A stretch of DNA of 13,700 nucleotides, taken from the NCBI RefSeq assembly GCF_000003605.2, contig NW_003141324.1, positions 22,516 through 36,215 on the forward strand. Direction: 5' to 3'. The translations under genes were made by a program, and so were the position numbers. The stretch comes from Saccoglossus kowalevskii (taxonomy: Eukaryota; Hemichordata; Enteropneusta; Harrimaniidae). The notes below the pieces were generated by a model, which saw only the letters and a program-made list of their open reading frames with translations, had not been told where the DNA came from and did not search any database. Positions 1-8,170 of this stretch are shown piece after piece (the stretch's first letter is position 1; the number at the start of each line of letters is the position of its first letter).

Positions 1-378
1 TCATGTTGTGAACAATTATAAATGTATTGTATACAATTAGAAATGTATTGTGAACAATTATAAATGTGTTGTGAACAATTAGAAATGTATTGTAAACAAA
101 TATAAATGTGTTGTGAACAATTAAGAAATGTATTGTAAACAATTATAAATGTGTTGTGAACAATTATAAATGTGTTGTGAACAATTAAGAAATGTGTTGT
201 GAACAATTATAAATGTATTGTGAACAATTAAAATATATTGTAAACAATTAAGAAATGTATTGTGAACAATTAGAAATGTGTTGTGAACAATTAGAAATGT
301 GTTGTGAACAATAAGATATGTATTGTGAACAATTAGAAATGTATTGTGAACATTTATATATGTGTTGTGAACAATTAA
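1..378. repeat. 21-bp minisatellite array, left-truncated (array 1)
   Basis: About 18 head-to-tail copies of a 21-base unit with core AATGTRTTGTGAACAATTA followed by GA or TA. Copies differ mainly at G/A of TGTGTT versus TGTATT and at the last two bases. A few copies are 19, 22 or 23 bases long (TTAAGA endings), so no reading frame stays open through the array. The first base of the window already lies inside a copy, so the array extends to the left. It belongs to the same sequence family, in the same orientation, as the array at 3740-4096. No gene is visible in it. Confidence 0.96.
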
Positions 379-598
379 TGGGAATAATTGCTATACAACG
401 GCACGCTCTACTTAGATTTTCACTAATACATATATATAGATGTGTGTAAGTACGTGCTCATTTTCATGTACCATATTTATAAACAGCAAACAATATTATA
501 ACCTTATATATTATTATCACTGCATAATTTCGTAATACACATATATGACGAATACAAATACCAGATATGTACATTTGATCACGATCTCCATTTCACAG

Positions 599-799
599 AT
601 TACCCGGAGCCTAATTCACTATTGTACCTTGGATGAACATCATTATAATACTAGATCATTTGCCAATGTATTCTCAATGCGCTGTTTCATTGAGAGAAAA
701 ACAATAATGTGTCAATTCACACTTGACTACAATGTAACAATGCCCATTAATATTGAATCATTTTTCAAAAAGATTTACAGAAAATTATGTGATACATGA
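599..799 (+). CDS. Candidate 3'-terminal exon, unrecognised protein
   Basis: An open frame runs from an ATG at 545 to the TGA at 797-799. A plausible 3' splice site, ctccatttcacag, ends at 598, so the coding part may begin at 599 in phase 0 (ITRSLIHYC...). That leaves 66 codons with four cysteines, several histidines and asparagines, and one N-glycosylation-type site (NVT), ending ...KKIYRKLCDT. No domain is recognised. There is no branch-point evidence, and the only AATAAA downstream is at 977-982, about 180 bp after the stop. An open segment of this length is expected by chance in DNA this A+T-rich, so it could be spurious. The alternative is a small ATG-initiated 84-codon gene starting at 545, but nothing upstream looks like a promoter for it. 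Confidence 0.2.
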   Translation: MTRSLIHYCTLDEHHYNTRSFANVFSMRCFIERKTIMCQFTLDYNVTMPINIESFFKKIYRKLCDT

Positions 800-1029
800 C
801 GTCTGAAACATAGATCAAGTCCAATCATTTATGTAAATAATTTATAAGATTATTATAATTATTTTATTTGTGTTCAAATATCCCAAATATATATATATAC
901 TTTGTGTTAAGTGTTAAATTTGTTTAACTATCTATTTGCCTTTTGAGTAAACAAAATATTTCATTTCTATGTACTGAATAAATATTGTTTATATTTATTT
1001 TATTTTTGTATTTGTTTAGTTACTTATTT

Positions 1030-1306
1030 ACTCACCTTGAGCAAATACTTAGAATTATTATGTTCATTATTTACTCTTACTGACACCTGTATTACTACAT
1101 GAGCATGACATGGTGAAAACCTGAAACAAAATTAGAAGCAAGATGAGAAGAAATAAAAAATAGATGAAATAGAATATAATGCGAAGAAATATAATAAAGG
1201 TTGTTGACATAATCTCAGAATTTGAAAAGGATAAAGGTTCACATCTGAATATACCGCGAAGGAGTTGTTCTGGGACAACAGGGGTGATAGTCACAATGTC
1301 AAACAT
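1030..1306 (-). CDS. Candidate minus-strand exon with a hydrophobic span, plus donor site
   Basis: On the minus strand an ATG at 1304-1306 opens 79 codons ending at 1067. The product begins MFDIVTITPVVPEQLL and has a long hydrophobic stretch (roughly residues 36-64, FIIFLRIIFYFIYFLFLLIL...) followed by a CSCS cluster, like a single membrane span. The ATG lies just after TTATAG, which could be a 3' splice site. Two donor-like sites follow: GTAAGA inside the last codons, and the consensus AAG|GTGAGT with the exon ending at 1036. The hydrophobicity comes largely from A+T-rich codons, so it is weak evidence of a protein. The plus strand of the same segment is also open (1179-1370, RNIIKVVDIISEFEKDKG...), and which strand, if either, is coding cannot be settled by eye. 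No family is recognised. Confidence 0.15.
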
Positions 1307-1492
1307 ATCTATAAGCCGAGTAGCAGAATATGTCTCATTGATACATGTTTTGCCTTATGGAATAATCTAGAAAAACTACAAATTTGAATGAATTAGAGAA
1401 ATTAGATAACCAAGTCAGGATGGACTGCAGGGAAAAAATAGAATTGAATGACTCAGTTCACGTGTAAGAAAATCTAAACTAATATTTAAATG

Positions 1493-1915
1493 TTAAATAA
1501 ATATTTGTGTTGTGTAAATATAGTTGGTAAGTTCATTAATTATGGCAGGATCTTTGAGAGTATATATGTGAACTGTATATTTTTGGATGAAAGTAGTGTC
1601 ATGGTTTTTGGCATGGAGTTTTCCCTGTGTGTTATATTTTGGGCAATTCAATAGAAAATGTTCTTCATCTTCAATTGAATTTGTGTCACAGTTATTGCAT
1701 ATTCTTTTATTTATAGGTCTTAGGAAATGAATATCTGCCTTCCTCTATTGCTAAGGTGTGGTTACTAATTCTATATTTTGTCAACATCTTGCTCCTATAA
1801 GTGTCAAGTTCATTCAAATATGGCTCAAAGATGTATTCTGCTTTAAAATAAGCATATGTTCTCAGTTTGCTATTTTCTTTTGAAATATTTTTTTTTCCAA
1901 AAACTTGCATATTTA
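1493..1915 (-). mobile_element. 5'-truncated LINE fragment (C-terminal end of reverse transcriptase ORF)
   Basis: Read on the minus strand this encodes the region after the polymerase domain of a non-LTR retrotransposon ORF2. Frame one, from the ATG at 1910, contains KLRTYAYFKAEYIFEPYL (about 1868-1815) and RISNHTLAIEEGRYSF (to 1725). At 1724 an extra base shifts the frame. The second frame continues LRPINKRICNNC (1723-1688), then EDEEHFLLNCPKY (1672-1634), and ends ...NELTNYIYTTQIFI with a TAA at 1493-1495. The series KLRTY..FK, RxSxHxLAIExGRY, CxxC and EDExHFLxxC is the typical C-terminal signature of LINE proteins in mollusc and cnidarian genomes. Catalytic reverse-transcriptase motifs and the endonuclease domain are absent: an in-frame stop and unrelated sequence lie upstream of about 1920. 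The 5' truncation, frameshift and lack of a complete ORF mark a dead copy. There is no clear poly(A) tail or target-site duplication. Confidence 0.72.
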
Positions 1916-1980
1916 TTTTAAATGAAGGACCACATAATAGGAAATGATTGAAACAAATGATTCATACTCAAACACACCGG

Positions 1981-3719
1981 GTGCTCCAGTCATAATAAAG
2001 AAATGACTACATGATCTGAATAATTAAAATAAAAAAACTTATTCCAATCCAAACACACGGCGATTTTGTTCAGATGAATTTCCGAATAAAGTAGAAGAAT
2101 TAACCCCAACTCCAACCCTGCGGTTAATAAAGTGCTACAGCAGCTAAGACAAACTAGGTAACCGACTACAACATATTTTCAATGATTACAACCGTAAATA
2201 AAAAATGGTAAATTGGTGTTACATCCCATATGTATACACATGCATTATGATTATTGTGATAGTAAGACACACGTTGTGTTAATTATGGAAATAGAATGAG
2301 GAAATGAAGATGTGGGCTTCTGTTTGAAGCGAATTAACTAGAGCATCTGTTTCTTGAATTTAAATCGAACCAGAGTCGATTCAAGGTTACTCAAAATCAT
2401 GTCACTATGCAAGTGTTTGAACGAGACAAATGTCAAAAATCCCTTGACTCTATAAATGTTCAGCGTATACAAGAAATATAATTAGCTCCAGACGTTGGCA
2501 TTAACAGAGAATCAAGAAGATTCACTTTTACTAAAGAGCAGCATGAATACAATTTTGTATTAAAATAACCCAATGATGATAATTTCAAAAACTACTATAT
2601 TCCATGATCTTTAAATAGGGGAAACAAGGCAATGGCATTTAAATAGCATAATGTTTACACCAAATTGTCTGAAATACGTGATATTATGCCTGCAAAATCA
2701 GCAAAGAATTGTATTCATGGCCACACTGATGACGTATTATATTTTTTGTGCGAAATTGCTATTTAATTCTCGAGCAGATCCAGTATTTAAAATGTATATA
2801 ACGTGATTCAACTGAGTGATGACTACTCATCAACAACCTTTGTTCCAAAACAGGGGAATAGATCCCCTGTAACGAATAATGAATATTTGCATCTGATTTA
2901 ATCCTTAAGCGTTGCTGGTTAATTGTTATTGTTACTGCCGGAAGTGGTGAATATCACCAAGCAAACTCAATGCAGTGTTCACACGCCTACGTGATAGCTT
3001 GTGTCTCATTCAATACTGACTTTAATTCAGATAAGTAGTTTCATGTCTCCGTGATATTAAATGCCTCTGGTACAGCATTTTGTTTTGTTTTACGCATCTA
3101 ATTCTTCGCTATGCTATGCCTACGCTCATATAGTGAAGTTTTTTTAATAAAGTGAAAATGAATATATAGTACATCCACAGGCAGTTATCAATAATTGGTT
3201 TAAAATTACGAATGATTGTCCAACGCTGAATGTACAATCTGAATTCATCTATCAATCTTTTTATCGTGATTGTAAAAGCTTTCCGTTGACTCGTTCAAGA
3301 ATCCAATATCTAACAAGAATATGTTATATTATATCATAGCTGACAGAAGTTACGGATTGGTTTCCAACAGCATTTTGTAAATTTTTGGTCGTATATCAGG
3401 AATCTGTTTCTTCGTTCGCTAAATATAACGTTTTTGTTTTTGTTTTCTGAACACGAGGAGTAATTTTGTGTGATCATGTCCACTGTCATACATTCCAATC
3501 AGGAATAAATGCAGGGATTAAAAACCCGGTTACTTTACAATATCCTTTTATAGATAGATAATATTCAGGGTTTACTAGCGTTTTAGTGCAACTGACATTC
3601 CCCTATGAGCTTTGCGTTTCAATATGTGATATTATATTTTTAATACATTGTTTAAGCTCTGTAACTACTATTACGCATCATACTACTTGTGTTGTGGAAA
3701 AAAATAGAATTATGTTTTG
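1981..3719. other. Gene-free A+T-rich stretch
   Basis: All six frames are closed by frequent stops, and no RNA gene or repeat array is visible. The only local structure that stands out is a short perfect inverted repeat at 2851-2869. It is probably intronic or intergenic. Confidence 0.6.
2851..2869. repeat. Short perfect inverted repeat (7-bp arms, 5-nt loop)
   Basis: CAGGGGA and TCCCCTG are exact reverse complements separated by ATAGA. It is one of the few G+C-rich clusters in this part of the window. There is no adjacent gene to give it a role, and a 7-bp hairpin can occur by chance. Confidence 0.6.
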
Positions 3720-4160
3720 CTAAATTATATGTCCAATGCGAGATTTGTTGTAAATAATTAAAGATTTGTTATGAAAAATTAGCGATTTGCTGTGAATAAT
3801 TAGCGATGTGCTGTGAATAATTAGAGACGCGTTGTGAATAATTAGAAATGTGCTGTGAATAATTAGAGATGTGTCTTGAATAATTAGGGATGTGCTGTGA
3901 ATAATTAGCGATGTGTTTTGAATAATTAGAGACGCGTCGCGATTAATTAGAAATGTGCTGTGAATAATCATCGATGTGCTGTGAATAATCATCGATGTGC
4001 TGTGAATAATCATCGATGTGCTGTGAATAATCATCGATGTGCTGTGAACAATTATGAAGGTGTTGTGAACAATTAGAAATGTGTTATGAACTATAGTTAT
4101 AACGTGGCTTAATCTGATGTGATAAAGTAAAATAAAAAGTAAATAAATAAAATAATACAT
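3720..4160 (-). CDS. Doubtful ORF: hydrophobic leader plus about 17 heptapeptides, translated from the minisatellite
   Basis: On the minus strand an ATG at 4158-4160 opens 146 codons to a TAA at 3720-3722. Residues 1-15 (MYYFIYLLFILLYHI) are strongly hydrophobic, like a short signal or membrane anchor. From about residue 22 the protein is a string of seven-residue repeats of type L/M-I-I-H-S/N-T/A/K-S/F, because the DNA repeat is 21 bases. It ends ...SRIGHII. A stop-free frame is the automatic result of a repeat whose length is a multiple of three, and substitutions between units change amino acids freely (HNTF, HSTS, RDAS, HNAS, HSKS), so there is no sign of selection on the protein. The related array 1 is not open in this frame. 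I regard it as most likely non-coding, but it begins with a true ATG and is the longest frame in the window. Confidence 0.12.
   Translation of the reverse strand: MYYFIYLLFILLYHIRLSHVITIVHNTFLIVHNTFIIVHSTSMIIHSTSMIIHSTSMIIHSTSMIIHSTFLINRDASLIIQNTSLIIHSTSLIIQDTSLIIHSTFLIIHNASLIIHSTSLIIHSKSLIFHNKSLIIYNKSRIGHII
3740..4096. repeat. 21-bp minisatellite array (array 2, same family as array 1)
   Basis: Seventeen consecutive copies, each exactly 21 bases (17 x 21 = 357), with core GATGTGCTGTGAATAATTA. The left end is more diverged (GATTTGTTGTAAATAATTA). The centre holds three identical units at 3971-4033 with the junction AATCATCGATG. The right end (TGTTGTGAACAATTAGAA) is closest to the array-1 consensus. 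Orientation is the same as array 1. Substitutions but no indels separate the units, unlike array 1, so one minus-strand frame runs open through all of them. Confidence 0.96.
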
Positions 4161-4194
4161 TTTAGTAATAATGCTCTGTTAAAGAGTTCTTTGG

Positions 4195-4230
4195 TGTGTA
4201 TATTGAACACAATATACACAGTGTATACAC
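4195..4230. repeat. 11-bp perfect hairpin followed by a 10-bp palindrome
   Basis: TGTGTATATTG (4195-4205) is followed by the loop AACA and by its exact reverse complement CAATATACACA (4210-4220). Immediately after it, GTGTATACAC (4221-4230) is a perfect palindrome. The two elements share the GTGTATA/TATACAC motif, so alternative pairings are possible. The cluster lies about 100 bp beyond the right end of array 2. Its function is unknown; it could be a remnant of a foldback element or chance. Confidence 0.75.
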
Positions 4231-4573
4231 TAAGTTCAACCAGTAGCCATATTTACATTTCTACAATCATCGAATAGTTCTAATATGTATCACATTTAGT
4301 ATTATATTTCATAGGTAGTTGCTTGAGGCAATCAGTGATGAAGAATACAGCTGTGACAATTCATTATGAACACGCTATATGTGAATAGAGCTTTGGATTA
4401 CACCTATGAAAACACATTAATGATAACGAGAACTGAATTACTCCATAGGAGATGTTATTAAATGGTCTATGAGTGGTGTACGTCAGTGCCTAGATGATTT
4501 ATTTTGTTTGAAATGTGCGTTCGGATTGAAGTTTCTTGCAATTCTATATTATATTTAATCAAGATGGTGTTGT

Positions 4574-4765
4574 ATGTCAAAGGAGTATATATCCAGTGTG
4601 CTAATGTGTCGATGTCAGAACGTGACCAGTCAGCAGGACGAACACAACAATGAAAAAACTAGTATCTGGAATTGGAAAGATGTTAGAATAATGTTTGTTT
4701 TGATTGACAGAGATCTGTGTACTACCAATACGCTGCCTAACATTAGGATGTACCGAACAATTTAA
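4574..4765 (+). CDS. Weak candidate ORF upstream of a possible exon
   Basis: An ATG at 4574 opens 63 codons with CRCQNVTSQQDEHNNEKTS and WNWKD segments, ending in TAA at 4763-4765. It is in the same plus-strand frame as the stronger candidate exon at 4852-5080, and only two stops (4763 and 4805) separate them. The two could be neighbouring exons with an intron of roughly 100-150 bp, or two parts of one decayed coding region. No consensus donor is evident between them. No family is recognised. Confidence 0.13.
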   Translation: MSKEYISSVLMCRCQNVTSQQDEHNNEKTSIWNWKDVRIMFVLIDRDLCTTNTLPNIRMYRTI

Positions 4766-4851
4766 GCTATTACAACATGTCAGTCCAAACAACATATATT
4801 GCTTTAAATGTATATCAATCAGACATTTCTGGTATATTTCACTGATTTCAG

Positions 4852-5080
4852 GTCATCTTTTCGGCTAGAAGTGTATACAATAACATGTGACACTGGAAAT
4901 GTCATCAAACCATGTCCACGTACATGCCCACACCGACAAAGCCGACGTGACATTGACATTGAGGGATGGGATATCACATGCAAACATCTCATTAGATTGG
5001 TCATCATCAACCCAATGCAGTGCTCTATGATTGAGAGAATGTGCAAAAACGAATTTGCGAAAATCTGTTTGGGATACTAA
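4852..5080 (+). CDS. Candidate 3'-terminal exon of a cysteine-containing, unrecognised protein
   Basis: A good 3' splice site, ttcactgatttcag, ends at 4851. The frame then runs open for about 76 codons to TAA at 5078-5080. The peptide contains CDTG, CPRTCPHRQSRR, ITCKH, MQCS, MCKN and ICLGY: seven cysteines, balanced charged residues, and a local base composition less A+T-rich than its surroundings, all more coding-like than most of the window. It could be the last exon of a secreted cysteine-rich protein, but the spacing fits no family I recognise. An ATG at 4808 would give 90 codons without splicing, preceded by a stop at 4805. The nearest AATAAA is distant (5595-5600), which counts against a terminal exon. 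The minus strand is also open over 4819-5046; I prefer plus because of the splice site and the cysteines. Confidence 0.3.
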
Positions 5081-5821
5081 AACGCCGCAGATTTGTTGGT
5101 GAAACCGAATGGTCGATGTTCGAACACAATCTTCTTATCGTCTGCAAATGTTGTCATTATTTCACATAAATACTGAGTAGCTTATTACGGAACTTAATTT
5201 AAAACACTCAGACAGGGTGTTGACGTAAACATTGACACAAATTATCTTTATTGTGGCGCCATGTATTCAACTTAAACGTTACTTCTTTCCCGGCAATTTA
5301 TATAAAATGGCAAGTATTTTTGTAGTGCATAAACGTAAATGCATTTTAAAACATACACAGTTTCATTGATACTGACCAGAACGTGATACAATTACTGACA
5401 ATCTTTACAAGCACCGTGTATTTATTTGAATGAAATCACACAAACTCTGATAGTAATGTCTAAATAATCGTTCCACTGCAATTACGGAAGAAATCATAAG
5501 GATGTTGGTAATAATATAACATCACTGTCATCAGAGTTTTTCTCAGCAATGCGTTAGTAAAATGATGTTAGTAAAATAGAATATTGGCTTGGAAAATAAA
5601 AATGATTTAAAAAAAGTTGCGCAAATTTATGATCGTGTTTCTCCCACGAAGTCTTGCCTGACAATGGGCGTTTGATAATCACGCATTGTTTGCGACAGAA
5701 AGCTTATCGCTCGTTTTATCTTAATCGTCAACAACATAGTATACAGATAAGATGTTAACATGTAAGCCGTCACTTAATTCAATTATCCACGAAACGGAAA
5801 GTGTAATTACGTATTCGTGTT
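5081..5821. other. Gene-free A+T-rich stretch
   Basis: No sustained reading frame, tandem array or RNA gene is visible. A TATATAAAA string at about 5299 is followed by ATGGCAAG, but that frame closes after 20 codons. Probably intergenic or intronic. Confidence 0.55.
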
Positions 5822-6043
5822 AGCGTTGAAAACATTAATTTGAGCAGCGTCTTTCTGAAATTTCGATCTTTTGAAAAACTGGGATGTATCAAGGTCTACC
5901 GTTACCGTTTAATCAATTTTTTGAAAAACCAAGGACATTTTTCTTCTCGCTACCTTAAAATCAACAAAGCACATATAGATTCAAAATATTTCCCTGAGCA
6001 TATAGCACACCACACTGAGGATATATATCTCGGTCATCGCTAA
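5807..6043 (+). CDS. Weak candidate ORF or exon with an AATAAA close downstream
   Basis: A plus-strand frame is open from after a stop at 5804-5806 to TAA at 6041-6043. It has no ATG, so it would have to be an internal or terminal exon. The peptide is basic and aromatic (SSVFLKFRSFEKLGCIKVYRYR..., ending EDIYLGHR) with a single cysteine and no domain I recognise. An AATAAA (6060-6065) lies 17 bp after the stop. No strong splice acceptor was found at a suitable place, and the length is close to what chance gives at this base composition. Confidence 0.15.
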   Translation, partial: LRIRVSVENINLSSVFLKFRSFEKLGCIKVYRYRLINFLKNQGHFSSRYLKINKAHIDSKYFPEHIAHHTEDIYLGHR

Positions 6044-6327
6044 AGTCATCAGTGACGACAATAAACACCATTACGGTGAAAACTGGGAAGGGAGGAGAAT
6101 TTTAGCTCCTAGACTTATAAGCACACTAGGCTAACCATACATTCATTTCATTACCACGTTTTTATGTGCTGTATTCGTCCCTAGTGTCTACGTACGCTAG
6201 TGTGTACAACCAATCTTGTGTCGTATTTTTATCATGACATTCAATATTGTGATCGCGGGAAAATATGCAAGACAGACGAAATATGTCACATTCTTTATGC
6301 ATACAAATTACAATAGTCGTTGAACCC

Positions 6328-6654
6328 CTAGCATGTTTCAAGCAGGTATAAACAGGTGTAGTGCGCTGATAATAAAACGTCACATCTGAACACAAGAAGG
6401 CGTAAATTATTCAACGATTCTTTGCTACATGTCGGGCGGTTCATATATTTATGTGTAGTGTAGACGACAGTTGTTTTCATACTCGTAGATTTTTTTTCAG
6501 TCGCTTTTGTGTCGTCTTTGATTTTTACTGTCACTTTCACAATTATTAATTTGGATATGTGTTTTTGATTTTTAATGTCACTTTCACAATTATTAATATG
6601 GATATGGCATGTCTGAATACCTATTGCAAACGAAGTGATCAACAACTTTACTAA
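6328..6654 (-). CDS. Weak minus-strand ORF without an ATG start
   Basis: On the minus strand about 108 codons are open to a TAG at 6328-6330. The upstream end (LVKLLITSFAIGIQTCHIH) resembles a signal peptide, but the initiation triplet is GTG, not ATG, which is not a normal eukaryotic start. The middle is lysine- and threonine-rich (KIKDDTKATEKKSTSMKTT) and the end has four cysteines. The frame crosses the 47-bp duplication at 6517-6607; because 47 is not a multiple of three, the two copies are read in different frames (NNCESDIKNQ versus IIVKVTVKIK). That argues against a conserved protein. Probably a chance ORF, possibly part of an exon. Confidence 0.12.
   Translation of the reverse strand, partial: LVKLLITSFAIGIQTCHIHINNCESDIKNQKHISKLIIVKVTVKIKDDTKATEKKSTSMKTTVVYTTHKYMNRPTCSKESLNNLRLLVFRCDVLLSAHYTCLYLLETC
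6517..6607. repeat. Imperfect 47-bp tandem duplication
   Basis: TTTGATTTTTACTGTCACTT at 6517 recurs as TTTGATTTTTAATGTCACTT at 6564, and the similarity continues through CACAATTATTAATWTGGATATG. The two copies differ at two positions over the first 42 bases, so the duplication is fairly recent. There is no gene association that can be trusted. Confidence 0.85.
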
Positions 6655-6659
6655 CACAT

Positions 6660-7450
6660 GAATTTGATTAACCGGTCTAATTTTGCTGTTATACGCGTAG
6701 TTATGTAAGATTCGCTGCAGATTCGATTAATTTGGAAACTATATAATTAATAACACAATCAAAGTGTCATTTTGACATTGATAAATATATACAATCCTTC
6801 AACGTAATAGCGAGTAGTTAAGGTTCTAACAAATTTTCTGTGTATGTACCAATCCATATAACATGTCCGATGTCTGGCTTTATTGTAGAGCAGTTTTACA
6901 ACTTGAATGTATATGACAGTGATCTTGAATCACACGGTGATAGCAATGCATAGTGTACTATGTGTACAAGATTGTAACCAGTATTGGCTTGTTTGAGATT
7001 TACAACGGCATATACAGACAGTATGAATGTATATGCTTATATAAGACTAAAAAGTAGTAATCGACATTTCAAAGTGACATCTCGAACGGTTTTTTTTTTC
7101 GGGTAATATATAAGATTGAATTTGAAAGAATGGCGAACATTTTACAAACTGATGAATGAATAGCGGTTTTCATTATACATTTTTTATCATGGTGAAATAG
7201 ATGCGTCCTAAACATATCCAATCATGCATTATCAATGAAAAAACAATCTAATTTTAGATATATGTAACACAAGACAACTCTTTTGCTTATGACCATATCA
7301 ATAGGTTAATCCGTAGGTATTAGAGCCGCATTTGACAAGCTTGTTGGATCACATATATATAATACAACGATCACTTTAGATATGTTTGTTTCATTCACAT
7401 TAATTATATGTAACTGATAATATCAAACAATATAAAGCTATAAACATATA
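6660..7450. other. Gene-free A+T-rich stretch
   Basis: There are no open frames of note, and only short T and TA runs such as ATATATATAA near 7354. The last few bases lead directly into the 32-bp array. If the minus-strand first exon at 8070 is real, this stretch is part of its first intron. Confidence 0.55.
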
Positions 7451-7801
7451 TTTATGTGAAACTGTTGATCGCACATATTATATTTATGTGAAACTGTTGA
7501 TCGCACATATTATATTTATGTGAAACTGTTGATCGCACATATTATATTTATGTGAAACTGTTGATCGCACATATTATATTTATGTGAAACTGTTGATCGC
7601 ACATATTATATTTATGTGAAATGTTGATCGCACATATTATATTTATGTGAAACTGTTGATCGCACATATTATATTTATGTGAAACTGTTGATCGCACATA
7701 TTATATTTATGTGAAACTGTTGATCGCACATATTATATTTATGTGAAACTGTTGATCGCACATATTATATTTATGTGAAACTGTTGATTGCACATATTAT
7801 A
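7451..7801. repeat. Near-homogeneous 32-bp tandem array (array 3)
   Basis: Eleven head-to-tail copies starting at 7451, 7483, 7515, 7547, 7579, 7611, 7642, 7674, 7706, 7738 and 7770. Each reads TTTATGTGAAACTGTTGATC then GCACATATTATA. The only differences seen are a one-base C deletion in copy 6 (GAAATG, 31 bp) and C to T in copy 11 (TTGATTGC). Within each unit TATGTG and CACATA form a 6-bp inverted repeat around a 13-base centre. The near identity indicates recent expansion or gene-conversion-like homogenisation. It does not encode a useful frame. Confidence 0.97.
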
Positions 7802-8069
7802 TTAATGTTCAAATTAATAGCAATGAATTAGTGTCGGAAACACAAGGTTCATGTCTATATAACCCAAAAATCTATCGATTAGCACAACGTAATACAAATC
7901 CTTAAACTGAAAAGCTGTTTTAAAAATACCAAATGTCAGCCGATTAAAGGGTAAACAAATATCAGTATCCATACACTTGTTTTACAAAAATACAGAGCTA
8001 AATAATGCATTATCAATAATAGACAGTTAGAGTGAACGGTTGAATTAAAATGAAAAGATACATACTCAC
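7802..8069. other. Spacer, possibly the 5' end of intron 1 of a minus-strand gene
   Basis: A+T-rich sequence without open frames. On the minus strand it would be the start of the intron that follows the GTGAGTATG donor at 8069. Confidence 0.4.
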
Positions 8070-8170
8070 CAGCACAGTTACTAATGTCTAAACTGTCCGT
8101 TCACGTCGCCCTGAGATAGCTTTTACTTGATGCTGATTTTCCGCTATCCAATCACAACACACACTCTGAA
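8070..8170 (-). other. Candidate non-coding first exon (minus strand) ending in a consensus donor
   Basis: Read on the minus strand, ...AACTGTGCTG|GTGAGTATG is a very good 5' splice site, with the exon ending at 8070. For about 150 bases upstream of it there is no ATG at all (no CAT on the plus strand from 8071 to 8220), although such DNA would normally contain several, and G+C is higher than in the flanks. This is what a 5' untranslated first exon looks like. The transcription start cannot be fixed; 8170 is an arbitrary 5' limit just behind the CCAAT box. The next exon is not identified; the 32-bp array would lie about 270 bp inside the first intron. Confidence 0.33.

Noticed and set aside
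1-378. A CRISPR-like array, because of short regular repeats
   Set aside because: The units are directly contiguous with no unique spacers, the whole 21 bases repeat, and the context is eukaryotic; this is a minisatellite.
4601-5046. Two minus-strand open frames opposite the candidate exons (4601-4795 and 4819-5046)
   Set aside because: They are opposite-strand shadows; the plus strand has the splice acceptor and the more regular cysteine-bearing peptide.
5100-5130. tRNA-like GTTCGAA string
   Set aside because: No T-arm stem, acceptor stem or A/B-box spacing could be fitted around it.
5290-5375. TATATAAAA followed by ATGGCAAG as a TATA promoter plus small gene
   Set aside because: The ATG lies directly after the TATA string, too close to be downstream of a start site, and the frame closes after 20 codons.
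6162-6395. Minus-strand 77-codon open segment overlapping the next one
   Set aside because: It overlaps 6328-6654 in another frame, has many mixed residues without a motif, and no splice or promoter signal; treated as chance.
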